Assembly (NCBI GenBank): GCA_002050355.1
Contig: MWYY01000012.1
Location: 1-64,000 of the forward strand
Source of the DNA: Acidobacteria bacterium 28-9
GTDB taxonomy: Bacteria > Acidobacteriota > Blastocatellia > Pyrinomonadales > Pyrinomonadaceae
Direction: 5' to 3'
Length of the DNA stretch: 64,000 nt
Notes under the pieces: model-generated
The model's input: only the letters and a program-made list of their open reading frames with translations
Databases searched by the model: none
What the model was told of the DNA's origin: nothing
Part shown: piece by piece, positions 44,847 through 53,999 of the stretch
Numbering within the stretch: the stretch's first letter is position 1
How the letters are laid out: each line of letters begins with the position of its first letter
Program-made: the position numbers and the translations under genes

Positions 44847-45969
44847 ATGGAATTGACTGATTTACAAACAAAATACGAAGAAATAAAAGAGAAAGTTACC
44901 CAACTTGGGAGGTTTCTTTGACGCGCCTCAAACCCGCGCGCGGCTTGAGAAATTAGAAACGCAAATCGGCGCGCCGGATTTCTGGAACGATTCTGAAAAG
45001 GCGCAAAAAGTCGTACAGGAAAGAAGCCGTTTAGAACGTGCTTTGCAGCGACAGGAAAATTTTGAAACAGGCGTTTCCGACGCCGAAGTGTTGTTTGAAT
45101 TTGCCGAAACCGACGCCAATTCGGTTGAGGAATTAAACGATTTAATCACCAAACTGGAAACAGAAGCTGGCGAAGCACAAACGGAAGTATTGCTTTCGGG
45201 ACAAACCGATGCGAATAATGCTATTTGCTCAATTCAAGCTGGCGCGGGCGGAACCGACGCGCAGGATTGGGCGCAGATGCTTCTGCGAATGTATCTGCGC
45301 TGGGCGGAACGTAAAAATTTCAAAGTAGAAATTTTAGACGAACAATCGGGAAGCGAAGCCGGATTAAAATCGGCGACTTTTCGCGTCGAAGGCGAATACG
45401 CTTATGGTTTAATGTCGGCGGAAGCGGGCGTTCATCGTCTCGTGCGAATTTCGCCTTTTAACTCGGGCGGAAGCCGTGAAACTTCTTTTGCTTCGATGTT
45501 TGTTTCGCCCGAGATTGACGAAAATATCGAAGTTGAGATAAACGACAAGGATTTGCGCGTGGACACATATCGCTCGACCGGCGCAGGCGGACAGCACGTC
45601 AACACAACGGATTCCGCTGTTAGAATTACGCATCTTCCAACCGGAATCGTCGTAACCTGTCAGAATCAGCGTTCGCAAATCCAAAATCGCGCGGTTGCGA
45701 TGCGAGTTTTGCGCTCGAAACTTTACGAACTGGAGCTTGAAAAACGGCAAGCCGAAAGCGCCGAACTCGAAGCTAGTAAACAGGATATTTCGTTCGGGTC
45801 GCAGATACGCAATTACGTTCTACATCCGTATCGGCTCGTCAAAGACACGCGCACAAAATTTGAACGAAGCGATGTCGAAACAGTTTTAGATGGCGACATT
45901 GACGAATTTATAAAAGAGTTTTTACTGTTAAAGAAAAGCGGTCAGTTGTCGGCGGTCGGTGGTCAGTAA
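44847..45969 (+). CDS. prfB: Peptide chain release factor 2, with programmed +1 frameshift
   Basis: Reading starts at ATG 44847 (MELTDLQTKYEEIKEKV), reaches TGA at 44919-44921 after 24 codons, and continues in the +1 frame (GAC) to 45969, giving about 373 aa. The junction has the classic signals: a Shine-Dalgarno-like gggagg 3 bases before ctt tga c. RF2 recognises UGA/UAA, so the in-frame TGA makes its synthesis self-regulating. The GGQ motif is present (STGAGGQHVNTTDSAVR, about residue 250). The stop-recognition region lies earlier. Located between lnt and ftsK. Confidence 0.95.
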
Positions 45970-46007
45970 AATTGGTAATTTTGAACATTAAACATTGAAC
46001 TTAAAAA

Positions 46008-48533
46008 ATGGCAGCAGAAGTAGAAAAAAACAAGGCAACCACAAAAAACAATACGAGAAGCAATGAAATAATTGCCGTTATTTTGTTGGCATTGGCTGTT
46101 TTGATTTTCCTGAGTCTGGCAACTTATAGCTCAAATGACTGGTCGTTGAACACGAGCAGTTCGCAAAAAACTCAAAATTGGGTCGGCGTTCTCGGCTCGG
46201 TTATTGCCGACCTTCTTTTTCAGATTATTGGTATCGGCGCCTATTTTTTACCGTTTTTATTGGGTTTAGCGGCGTGGCGTTCCTTTCGCTCCAGAGATTT
46301 GTCCGTATCGCCTTCGCGTCTTGCCGGTTATCTTCTTTTTATCGTTTCATTTTCCAGTCTGGCGGTGTTCACGGGTTTTCGCGGCGGAGTTTTGGGCGCG
46401 TTTTTCTCCCGTACGCTGGCTTTGCTGCTCGGCAATATAGGCGCGGTAATTCTTCTCGCGGCGTTTTTGGCAATGGCGGTTTTGATGCTCACAAATTTTT
46501 CCTTCGGCTGGATTTTTGATAATTTATCGATGGCTTGGGGAAACTTCAAACTTCGTTTCAATTTAATAAATGTATGGATTAGTAAATACAAAGAACAGCG
46601 CGAGGCAAAAAAAGAGGCTTCTGCCAAGGCGGAAAAACGCGGCGAAACTAAAACGGAAAAAACTCCGCAGAAAATTCCGTCCTTTCCCGCCGCCGAAACA
46701 ACCGCTTCCGGCAACGGTAAAAAAGATTCAGTTGGCGATAAAATTTCCGAATTTTTCAGTCGTTTAGTTCCTGCTGCAACCCCGGTTAAAGAAAAATTAT
46801 CTGCGGTTGTTGAAGAAAAACAAGCGCCGCCGGAGCAGGAAAACAAAACGATAACGCCGACAATTTCTTTCCCCAAAGAAAATTTTGGGCGACAAGAGAC
46901 AGCAACTACGTCTGTCTTAACCGCCGAAACCGGAAACATACCGATTACCCCAATGCGGGAGACAGGCGAATTAGACGCTGATTTGCTTGAAAATGTTGAA
47001 CCTGAAGCTGTTGAAGAAGAAAAGGAAGAAGCCGTCGAACAAACTAAAAAGCCGCAAAACTTTGACGATTACATTTTACCGATTTCCGAGTTTTTGACTG
47101 CTTCACCGCCGCGACTTGAACAAAAAGAAGATGAATTGCTTGAAATTGCTCAACAGCTAACCGACAAAACAAGGGAATTTAACGTAACCGGACGGGTTTT
47201 GAATATCTGTCAGGGTCCGGTCGTTACGACATATGAATTTAAACCCGACCCGGGCGTGAAATACTCGCGCGTAACCGGTTTGTCCGACGATTTGTGTCTC
47301 GCGCTCCAAGCCGAGTCAATCCGCATTGACCGTATTCCGGGAAAAGCCGTTGTCGGTATCGAAGTGCCGAATAACCAGCGCGAGACAATATTCTTGCGCG
47401 AAGTCGTCGAATCAAGAAAGTTCCGCGAATCAAATTCGCTGCTGACCATTGCTTTAGGCAAGACGATTGACGGCTTAAATTATATCGCCGATCTCGCCAA
47501 AATGCCGCATCTTCTTATCGCAGGCGCAACCGGCGCGGGAAAATCCGTCGGCGTGAATACACTCGTCGTTTCGATTTTGTATAAAGCGAGACCGGACGAA
47601 GTAAAATTCATAATGGTTGACCCAAAGCGTTTGGAATTAGGTTTGTATGCTGACATTCCGCATCTCGCCACACCGATTATCACCGACCCGAAGCGCGCGG
47701 CAATTTCTTTGAAATGGGCTGTGTCGGAAATGGAAAAACGCTACAAGGAACTTGCCGGTTGGGGTGTGCGAAACATTGACGGCTTTAACGCGGAAGTAAA
47801 AAAGCGCAACTCAAACGAGCATTTCAACGAGCAGGGCGAGCCTTGGAAAACACTTCCGTATATCGTAATTATTATTGACGAACTTGCCGATTTGATGATG
47901 GTTTCCGGTAAAGAAGTCGAAGAATCTATCACGCGCCTTGCACAAATGGCGCGCGCGGTCGGTATTCACTTGGTTTTAGCAACGCAGCGTCCGTCGGTTG
48001 ACGTAATTACCGGTTTGATAAAAGCGAATTTTCCGGCGCGGATTTCTTTTCGCGTTTCATCGAAAGTTGATTCGCGCACGATTATTGATGCCAACGGTTC
48101 GGAAAGTCTTTTGGGTAAAGGCGATATGCTTTTTCTGCCGCCTGCCACATCGCAAATCGTCCGCGTTCACGGCGCGTTTGTTGACGAAAAGGAAATTGCA
48201 AAAATCGTCGAACACGTTAAAGCGCAGGGAAATCCCGAATACGACACAACGATTACGAAAACCGAAGACGAACTGGTTGATACCGACGATTTGCCAGGCA
48301 AAAAAGACGTGCTTTTTGTTGACGCTCTAAAAACAGTTGTCAGTTCCAAGCGCGCTTCGACCTCGCTTCTCCAACGCCATCTTAGAATTGGTTACGGACG
48401 CGCCGCAGCGATTTTAGACGCGATGGTTCACGAAGGTTACATCGGCGATATGGACGGCAGCACGCGTGCGCGACCTATTTTGCAAAAGGCTTACGACGAT
48501 TTGCAGGAAGCTGAAGAGGGCAGAGAGTTGTAA
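46008..48533 (+). CDS. ftsK: DNA translocase FtsK/SpoIIIE
   Basis: 841 aa. Four N-terminal membrane helices (residues about 20-185) are followed by a charged, low-complexity linker (about 200-350). The motor domain has Walker A GATGAGKSVGVN (about 504), Walker B IIIDELADLMM (about 625) and LATQRPSVDVITG. A C-terminal gamma winged helix (about 770-835; STSLLQRHLRIGYGRAAAILD) would read KOPS-like DNA motifs. It segregates chromosome dimers at the division septum. Length is at the shorter, SpoIIIE-like end of the family. Confidence 0.95.
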   Translation: MAAEVEKNKATTKNNTRSNEIIAVILLALAVLIFLSLATYSSNDWSLNTSSSQKTQNWVGVLGSVIADLLFQIIGIGAYFLPFLLGLAAWRSFRSRDLSVSPSRLAGYLLFIVSFSSLAVFTGFRGGVLGAFFSRTLALLLGNIGAVILLAAFLAMAVLMLTNFSFGWIFDNLSMAWGNFKLRFNLINVWISKYKEQREAKKEASAKAEKRGETKTEKTPQKIPSFPAAETTASGNGKKDSVGDKISEFFSRLVPAATPVKEKLSAVVEEKQAPPEQENKTITPTISFPKENFGRQETATTSVLTAETGNIPITPMRETGELDADLLENVEPEAVEEEKEEAVEQTKKPQNFDDYILPISEFLTASPPRLEQKEDELLEIAQQLTDKTREFNVTGRVLNICQGPVVTTYEFKPDPGVKYSRVTGLSDDLCLALQAESIRIDRIPGKAVVGIEVPNNQRETIFLREVVESRKFRESNSLLTIALGKTIDGLNYIADLAKMPHLLIAGATGAGKSVGVNTLVVSILYKARPDEVKFIMVDPKRLELGLYADIPHLATPIITDPKRAAISLKWAVSEMEKRYKELAGWGVRNIDGFNAEVKKRNSNEHFNEQGEPWKTLPYIVIIIDELADLMMVSGKEVEESITRLAQMARAVGIHLVLATQRPSVDVITGLIKANFPARISFRVSSKVDSRTIIDANGSESLLGKGDMLFLPPATSQIVRVHGAFVDEKEIAKIVEHVKAQGNPEYDTTITKTEDELVDTDDLPGKKDVLFVDALKTVVSSKRASTSLLQRHLRIGYGRAAAILDAMVHEGYIGDMDGSTRARPILQKAYDDLQEAEEGREL

Positions 48534-48637
48534 AGCAAAGATAAAGACGTGAAATTTCCAGTTGTTTCTTAAAGTGTTGAAAACAATATATTGGACTAGT
48601 GTTTTCGCCTTCTCTTAATTACCTTTTTACTTCGCGC

Positions 48638-48666
48638 TTGACAGGTTTGCCGGAAATTCTTATTTG
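48638..48666 (+). promoter_or_regulatory. Probable promoter of the comEA/comEC genes
   Basis: TTGACA (48638-48643), a 17-base spacer and TATTTG (48661-48666). It lies 128 bases before the comEA-like start and just before a cluster of DnaA-box-like sequences. Confidence 0.5.
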
Positions 48667-48682
48667 TTATTGCTGCTAAAAA

Positions 48683-48720
48683 GTTTTCCACAGATGCCTG
48701 TGGGAAACCCTGTGGAAAAC
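48683..48720. promoter_or_regulatory. DnaA-box-like cluster upstream of comEA
   Basis: A perfect 11-bp inverted repeat (gttttccacag / ctgtggaaaac) contains two opposed copies of TTTTCCACA, which fits the TTWTNCACA DnaA box. A third near match (TGTGGGAAA) lies between them, and another tttgcaca-like site is near 48771. They are placed right after the predicted promoter, so DnaA could affect competence gene expression. This is inferred only from the sequence. Confidence 0.45.
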
Positions 48721-48793
48721 TCATTTTTCGGCAACTTAAATGTTGATTTTCAAACAACTTTTAGCACTTTGCACATTTTGTGGGCAGTAAAAT

Positions 48794-49139
48794 ATGCAAT
48801 CCTGTAAATCTATTATTTCTTTCACTTGCAAATTACCCATTAAACTTCTTCCTTTAGTTATCTTTGGTTTTCTATTGGTTTGTTGTCAGTTAAAAAATAC
48901 AAAACAAAATTCTCATCATCAAAATCAAATAACAGTTTCCGAATCGGCGATTGACATCAACCGCGCTTCTATTCAAGAATTGGAAAAACTACCGCATGTC
49001 GGCGCTAAAATCGCGCAAAGAATCGTCGAACACCGCGAAAAATACGGCAAATTCCGCCGACCGGAAGATCTTCTATTTGATAGATGGCATTAGCGATGAA
49101 CGTTTTCGGGAAATTAGAAATTTTATAAAGGTTGAATAA
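48794..49139 (+). pseudogene. comEA: ComEA-like helix-hairpin-helix DNA-binding protein, frameshifted
   Basis: The first frame encodes a membrane anchor (residues about 17-32) and a helix-hairpin-helix (INRASIQELEKLPHVGAKIAQRIVEHREKYGKFRRPEDLLF), then ends early as DRWH-stop. The expected continuation (IDGISDERFREIRNFIKVE) is in the next frame up to 49139. Removing one T at about 49073-49075 (ctatttgat) restores a normal ComEA end. ComEA binds incoming DNA in natural transformation. The shift could be a real mutation, a sequencing error, or a slippage site. comEC follows 49 bases later. Confidence 0.75.
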
Positions 49140-49188
49140 TATTGTGTTATTCTGCTTTGAAAATTTCCTTTTGAAAGTGTTTTGAACG

Positions 49189-51912
49189 ATGTTTCGAGAG
49201 CATTTGAAAAACTCGTCCGCAAATTTTACGCTGTATCCTTTGCTTTGGCTTGCGGTTTGTTTCACGCTCGGCGTTTTTTCGGCAAACTTTTTATTTCTCG
49301 AATGGCGAACTTATCTTTTTGTATCTTTGATTTTTGCAACTCTTACCGCTTTTTTTCTCAAACAAAATTTCGCTTTAATCTTCCTTTCACTCGCCTTTGT
49401 CGCCGCGGGCGGTTTGTATTTCCAAATTGAAAATCAGGCGATTCCGTCAAACCGCTTTAAGAAACTTTATGACGAGCAGCAAATAAAATCAGGCGACGCG
49501 ATTGAAATTGAAGGCGTTTTGCAAAGCAAACCGGAACTTGCCGTCGGCGGGTTTTTTATCGAACTTCAAACGGAAAAAGCGATTTATAAAAACTCGGAAA
49601 TGAAAGTTTCGGGAAAAATCAGACTTTTTGCGCCCACAACCAGTGAGCAAATTGCCGGAGAATACGAACGGTTGAATTTGCAATATGGTTCAAGAATCCG
49701 AGTAGCTTGCCGACTCAAGCGTGAGGACAACTTCTTAAACGCAGGCGTTTCGTCCCAAAAGGACATTCTTGATCAAATTGAAATTGACGCGACCGGAATA
49801 ATAAAAAGTCCGCTTCTCGTTGAAAAACTCGGAGACGAACAAACTTTTGCGTCTCTTGCTTGGATTTTTGACCGCCGTGAAAATTTAATTGTCAGCTTCA
49901 GAGATAATTTTAATGTTTCAACATCGGGGGTTTTAATTGCGTCTCTGCTCGGCGACAAATATTTTTTGGACAAGCCAACGGCGGAAGTTTTCCGCGAAGG
50001 CGGCACATTTCACGTTCTCGTCATTTCCGGTTTGCACATTACGTTTATCGGCGGTTTAGTTTTGCTTTTCGTTCGATTTTTTACAAAGGAAAGATTTTGG
50101 CAATTTTTTATCGCCTGCGTATTTTTATGGTTATACTCAATCGCCGTCGGCGCGAATGTTCCGGTTATACGCGCTGCTTTGATGTTCACGATTTTACTTT
50201 TTTCGCAAGTGATTTACCGGCAGGCGACGCTTCTTAATTCATTGGGCGCGTGCGCCTTAGTTCTGCTCGTCTGGCGACCGACCGATTTTTTTACGCAGTC
50301 TTTTCAATTAACATTTGTCAGCGTAGCGTCGTTGGTCGTGTTGGCTTTTCCGCTCATCGAAAAATTAAGAGCAATCGGAAATTGGTCTCCTTCTACCGAA
50401 ACGCCCGCGCCGCCGAATGTTCCCGTTTGGCTCAAAAGGTTTTGCGAAACTATTTACTGGCGCGAAACTGTCTGGCGAATCGAAAGCAAGCGAAATGTTT
50501 GGACGGCAAATCTTTTCAAATCGCCTTTTATAAAATGGTCTGAACACAGCAATTTACAGCAAACTCTACGCTATATTTTTGAAGCGATTCTGGCTTCAAT
50601 GATTGTGCAGGTTTGTCTCCTGCCACTGATGATAGTTTATTTTCATCGCGTTTCATTTGCCGGAATTTTGCTGAATTTGTGGGTCGGCTTGATTATCGCG
50701 CTTGAAAGTTTTACGGCAATTTTTGCGATTTTTCTCGCGCAAATCAATGATACTTTGGCATTTCCTTTCATTAAAATCACGGAATTTTTCAATTGGCTTT
50801 TGATTTCAATTCCGCGCGTTTTTGTCGAAAACAGTTGGGCATCATTTCGCGTTCCGAATTATTCAGGCACGATGAGAAGCGTTTATTTTCTGTATTTTCT
50901 GCCAGTTCTGGCTTTAGCATTGCTGCTTTATAAATGGAATCCGTTTGGATTTGAATTCAAGATTCCAACTTCCAAACTCCAAATGCAGATGCTTCACGCT
51001 TCGTCTGCAACTCTTTTGATTTTAATCGCTTTAATTGTGTTTCATCCGTTCAGCGCGCCAGTGTTGAACGGTAGATTGCACGTGGATTTTCTCGATGTCG
51101 GACAAGGCGATTCGGCTTTGATTACGTTTCCAAACGGTGAAACGATGCTCGTTGACGGCGGCGGAAAAATTGATTATAAAGCGCAATGGACGAAGCGCGA
51201 AGATGAAGAGCCGGAACTTTTCGAGCCTGACAAGCAAAACATCGGCGAGTCGGTCGTTTCAAGAGTTTTGTGGGAAAAAGGCTACGACAAGATTGATTAT
51301 GTTCTGGCAACTCACGCTGACGCCGACCATATTCAAGGACTGGCGGACGTGGCAAAAAACTTTCGCGTGCGTGCGGCGATGTTCGGTAGAACACCTTATA
51401 ACAATGAGGAATTTGCGGCGGTTTATCAAGTTTTGCAAAATCGGAATGTGCCGATTGTAAAATTGTCGCGCGGCGATGCTTTAAGTTTTGATAATGTAAA
51501 AATCGAAGTACTTTTTCCCGAAAAAGATGACCTGCCCGAAGCGATTTCCAACAATAATAATTCGGTGGTTCTGCGCGTTATCTACGGCGCGCGAAAAATT
51601 TTGCTGACCGGAGACATCGAAAAAGAAACCGAAGGAAAGCTTTTAAGCGCGCCCGAATTTATTCAAACAGACGTGATAAAAGTCTCCCATCACGGAAGCC
51701 GTACTTCTTCAATTCAAGAATTCGTCAATGCGGCACATGCAAAATTGGCGGTGATTTCTGTCGGCAGAGAATCGCCCTTCAGTCATCCGCATGCCGAAGT
51801 TGTCGAACGTTGGCGAAATTCTGGCGCGAAAGTTTTAACGACCGGAGAGCGTGGAACTGTTTCTGTTTCAACCGACGGCAGGGATTTACAGATGAAAACT
51901 TTTCTGCGTTAG
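49189..51912 (+). CDS. comEC: Competence DNA channel protein ComEC/Rec2
   Basis: 907 aa, full length. An N-terminal OB-like region (residues about 75-190; IEIEGVLQSKPEL) is followed by the Competence membrane domain with many helices (GGTFHVLVISGLHITFIGG, about 265-283; SIAVGANVPVIRAALMF). A C-terminal metallo-beta-lactamase-like domain starts near 620: FLDVGQGDSALI, ATHADADHIQGL, LLTGDIE and KVSHHGSRTSS, with intact metal ligands. ComEC carries single-stranded DNA across the inner membrane in natural transformation; the C-terminal domain probably degrades one strand. It is downstream of the frameshifted comEA. Confidence 0.93.
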   Translation: MFREHLKNSSANFTLYPLLWLAVCFTLGVFSANFLFLEWRTYLFVSLIFATLTAFFLKQNFALIFLSLAFVAAGGLYFQIENQAIPSNRFKKLYDEQQIKSGDAIEIEGVLQSKPELAVGGFFIELQTEKAIYKNSEMKVSGKIRLFAPTTSEQIAGEYERLNLQYGSRIRVACRLKREDNFLNAGVSSQKDILDQIEIDATGIIKSPLLVEKLGDEQTFASLAWIFDRRENLIVSFRDNFNVSTSGVLIASLLGDKYFLDKPTAEVFREGGTFHVLVISGLHITFIGGLVLLFVRFFTKERFWQFFIACVFLWLYSIAVGANVPVIRAALMFTILLFSQVIYRQATLLNSLGACALVLLVWRPTDFFTQSFQLTFVSVASLVVLAFPLIEKLRAIGNWSPSTETPAPPNVPVWLKRFCETIYWRETVWRIESKRNVWTANLFKSPFIKWSEHSNLQQTLRYIFEAILASMIVQVCLLPLMIVYFHRVSFAGILLNLWVGLIIALESFTAIFAIFLAQINDTLAFPFIKITEFFNWLLISIPRVFVENSWASFRVPNYSGTMRSVYFLYFLPVLALALLLYKWNPFGFEFKIPTSKLQMQMLHASSATLLILIALIVFHPFSAPVLNGRLHVDFLDVGQGDSALITFPNGETMLVDGGGKIDYKAQWTKREDEEPELFEPDKQNIGESVVSRVLWEKGYDKIDYVLATHADADHIQGLADVAKNFRVRAAMFGRTPYNNEEFAAVYQVLQNRNVPIVKLSRGDALSFDNVKIEVLFPEKDDLPEAISNNNNSVVLRVIYGARKILLTGDIEKETEGKLLSAPEFIQTDVIKVSHHGSRTSSIQEFVNAAHAKLAVISVGRESPFSHPHAEVVERWRNSGAKVLTTGERGTVSVSTDGRDLQMKTFLR

Positions 51913-52053
51913 AAGCAATTTAAGCAGATTTAAAAACAAAAAACCGATAGATTTTTGAAAAAACCTTCGAGCGTTCCTGTTGGTGTTAAAAACAAATTTA
52001 TCTTAACCGCAAACGGTCGAAAAAGTCAAACTTTTTTAGTTGCGCTGCAAAAA

Positions 52054-53694
52054 CTAATGCTTAAAATGTCTCGCGCCGGTAAAGACCATTACCAAGTCGT
52101 GTTCGTCGGCAGCTTGTATAACTTCTTCATCGCGGACAGAACCGCCCGGTTGAATGATTGCCGAGATACCGAATTCCGCCGCTTCGTCCACATTGTCCCG
52201 AAACGGAAAAAAGGCGTCCGAGGCAAGAACCGTATTTTTTTGTTCGAGTTCGGTTTTGGCGGCGCGCATCGCCGCGATTCTGACCGAATCCACGCGATTC
52301 ATTTGTCCGGCTCCGACGCCGACGGTTTGAAATTCATTGGCAAAAACAATCGCGTTTGATTTGACGTGCTTGCAAACACGCCACGCAAAAAGCAGCGCGG
52401 TAATTTCCTTTTCGGTCGGTTTTCGCGCCGAAACGACTTTTAAATCATCTGCCGCAATTCGCAGATTATCAAAGTTTTGCGCGAGCATTCCGCCAGAAAT
52501 TTGTTTGTACTCGAGCGAATCCGCATTGCCGATTTTTTCAACACGCAAAACGCGCAGATTTTTCTTTTTCTTAAAAATCTCTAATGCTTTGGGTTCAAAT
52601 TCAGGCGCGAGAACGACTTCGGTAAAAACTTCGTTGACCGCGTTTGCCGCTTTCGCGTCAACTCGCGAATTGAAAGCGACGATTCCGCCGAAAGCAGAAA
52701 CCGGATCAGTTGCCAGAGCGCGCCTGTAAGCATCGAGGTTGTTTGCGCCCATTCCGACACCCGACGGATTTGTGTGTTTGATAATCGCGCAAGTCAATCG
52801 GTCAAAATCGCAAACCAGGCGCCAAGCCGCGTCAACGTCAACATAATTGTTGTAAGACATTCCCTTGCCGTGCAGAACTTCCGCCTGCGCGATGCCGCGT
52901 GTTCCAAAAGTTTCATACAAAGCCGCGCGTTGATGCGGATTTTCGCCATAACGCAAATCGGCGATTTTTACGAGTTCGATTGTCGCAGAATCCGCAAATT
53001 TCGTTTCCTCATCGGCTTCTTCAATGTCGGATTCGATAAAACTTAAATTTCCGAGCGGATTAAATTGTTCCAGATACGATAAATCGTTATTCGATAATTG
53101 CTTTGCCAAATAGCTCGAAATCATCAAATCGTAGCTCGCCGTGCGCGTGTAAGCTAAAGCTGCAAGACGGCGGCGTGTTTCAAGCGTGAGCGCGCCGTTG
53201 GATTTTTTTAATTCACCCGAGACGCTTTCGTAAAGCCGCGCGTCAGTAACGACGGCGACATCCGTCCAGTTTTTCGACGCCGAACGAATCATCGCCGGAC
53301 CGCCGATGTCGATTTGTTCGACTGCTTCGGCGAGTGAAACATCTTCGCGCGCAACGGTTTCTTCAAACGGATAAAGATTGACGACAACCAAATCAATCGG
53401 CTCGATGCCGTGTGCGTCCATCGCTTTTAGGTGCTCTTCGTTGTCTCTTAAAGCCAGAAATGCGCCGTGAATTTTCGGGTGCAGAGTTTTGACGCGCCCG
53501 TCCATCATTTCGGGAAACTCGGTTATGTCGGAAACTTCCGTAACTTCGAATCCTCTTTCGCGCAGAACGCGCGCCGTTCCGCCGGTCGATATGATTTCGA
53601 CGCCGAAATCGCGTAAAGTTTCGGCAAATTCGATGATTCCGCTTTTGTCCGAAACGCTGATTAAGGCACGCTTGATTTTTTTTAATTCGGTCAT
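52054..53694 (-). CDS. purH: Bifunctional AICAR formyltransferase / IMP cyclohydrolase
   Basis: 546 aa. The N-terminal IMP cyclohydrolase (MGS-like) domain covers residues about 1-200: RALISVSDKSGI, STGGTARVLRERG, FPEMMDGRVKTLHPKIHG and NLYPFEETV. The C-terminal AICAR transformylase has RYGENPHQRAALY, KHTNPSGVGMG with the catalytic Lys-His, AFGGIVAFN, and SDAFFPFRDNVDEAAEFGISAIIQPGGS. It performs the last two steps of IMP synthesis. A possible attenuator hairpin and a 25-codon ORF lie upstream on the same strand. Confidence 0.95.
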   Translation of the reverse strand: MTELKKIKRALISVSDKSGIIEFAETLRDFGVEIISTGGTARVLRERGFEVTEVSDITEFPEMMDGRVKTLHPKIHGAFLALRDNEEHLKAMDAHGIEPIDLVVVNLYPFEETVAREDVSLAEAVEQIDIGGPAMIRSASKNWTDVAVVTDARLYESVSGELKKSNGALTLETRRRLAALAYTRTASYDLMISSYLAKQLSNNDLSYLEQFNPLGNLSFIESDIEEADEETKFADSATIELVKIADLRYGENPHQRAALYETFGTRGIAQAEVLHGKGMSYNNYVDVDAAWRLVCDFDRLTCAIIKHTNPSGVGMGANNLDAYRRALATDPVSAFGGIVAFNSRVDAKAANAVNEVFTEVVLAPEFEPKALEIFKKKKNLRVLRVEKIGNADSLEYKQISGGMLAQNFDNLRIAADDLKVVSARKPTEKEITALLFAWRVCKHVKSNAIVFANEFQTVGVGAGQMNRVDSVRIAAMRAAKTELEQKNTVLASDAFFPFRDNVDEAAEFGISAIIQPGGSVRDEEVIQAADEHDLVMVFTGARHFKH

Positions 53695-53716
53695 AAAATT
53701 TAAGATTTAAAAATAA

Positions 53717-53742
53717 AAAAGCGGTTCGATTTGACCGCTTTT
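53717..53742 (-). terminator. Terminator-like hairpin in the purH leader
   Basis: On the minus strand, aaaagcggt and accgctttt pair over 9 bp around an 8-base loop, followed by a T-rich run (ttattttt). It ends about 23 bases before the purH start. It could stop the transcript of the upstream 25-aa ORF or act as an attenuator for purH. No known purine or ZTP riboswitch motif was recognised in the leader. Confidence 0.65.
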
Positions 53743-53843
53743 CCCTTTAGATTCGATTTAATTTTTGACAAAACGACACTACAGACACGGATTTATTCTT
53801 CGCTAAAACCACCTCGCAAAACGCTTTTAGGCTTGCCATCACC

Positions 53844-53921
53844 CTAGAAAAAGAAACGTCCGAGATACAAAATGCTCAGCAAAAATGCTAATGTATAAAT
53901 GATGATTTTGATAAGACTCAT
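53844..53921 (-). CDS. Micro-protein of 25 aa, one membrane helix
   Basis: MSLIKIIIYTLAFLLSILYL then GRFFF-stop. It is almost wholly hydrophobic with one early Lys and one late Arg, so a single membrane-spanning peptide. A good ribosome site (agga, 8 bases before ATG) and a terminator 100 bases downstream make it a plausible small gene. It lies upstream of purH on the same strand. Not recognised. Confidence 0.5.
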   Translation of the reverse strand: MSLIKIIIYTLAFLLSILYLGRFFF

Positions 53922-53999
53922 AAAATTTCCTGTCTTTTTTAGAAAACAGCCAAAAAAAGAATTGATGTAAAAAATCATTTTAATTCCGCATTCGTTTTG

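Noticed and set aside
53743-53843. A ZTP or purine riboswitch in the purH leader
   Set aside because: The conserved loops of these riboswitches were not found; only the terminator-like hairpin is supported.
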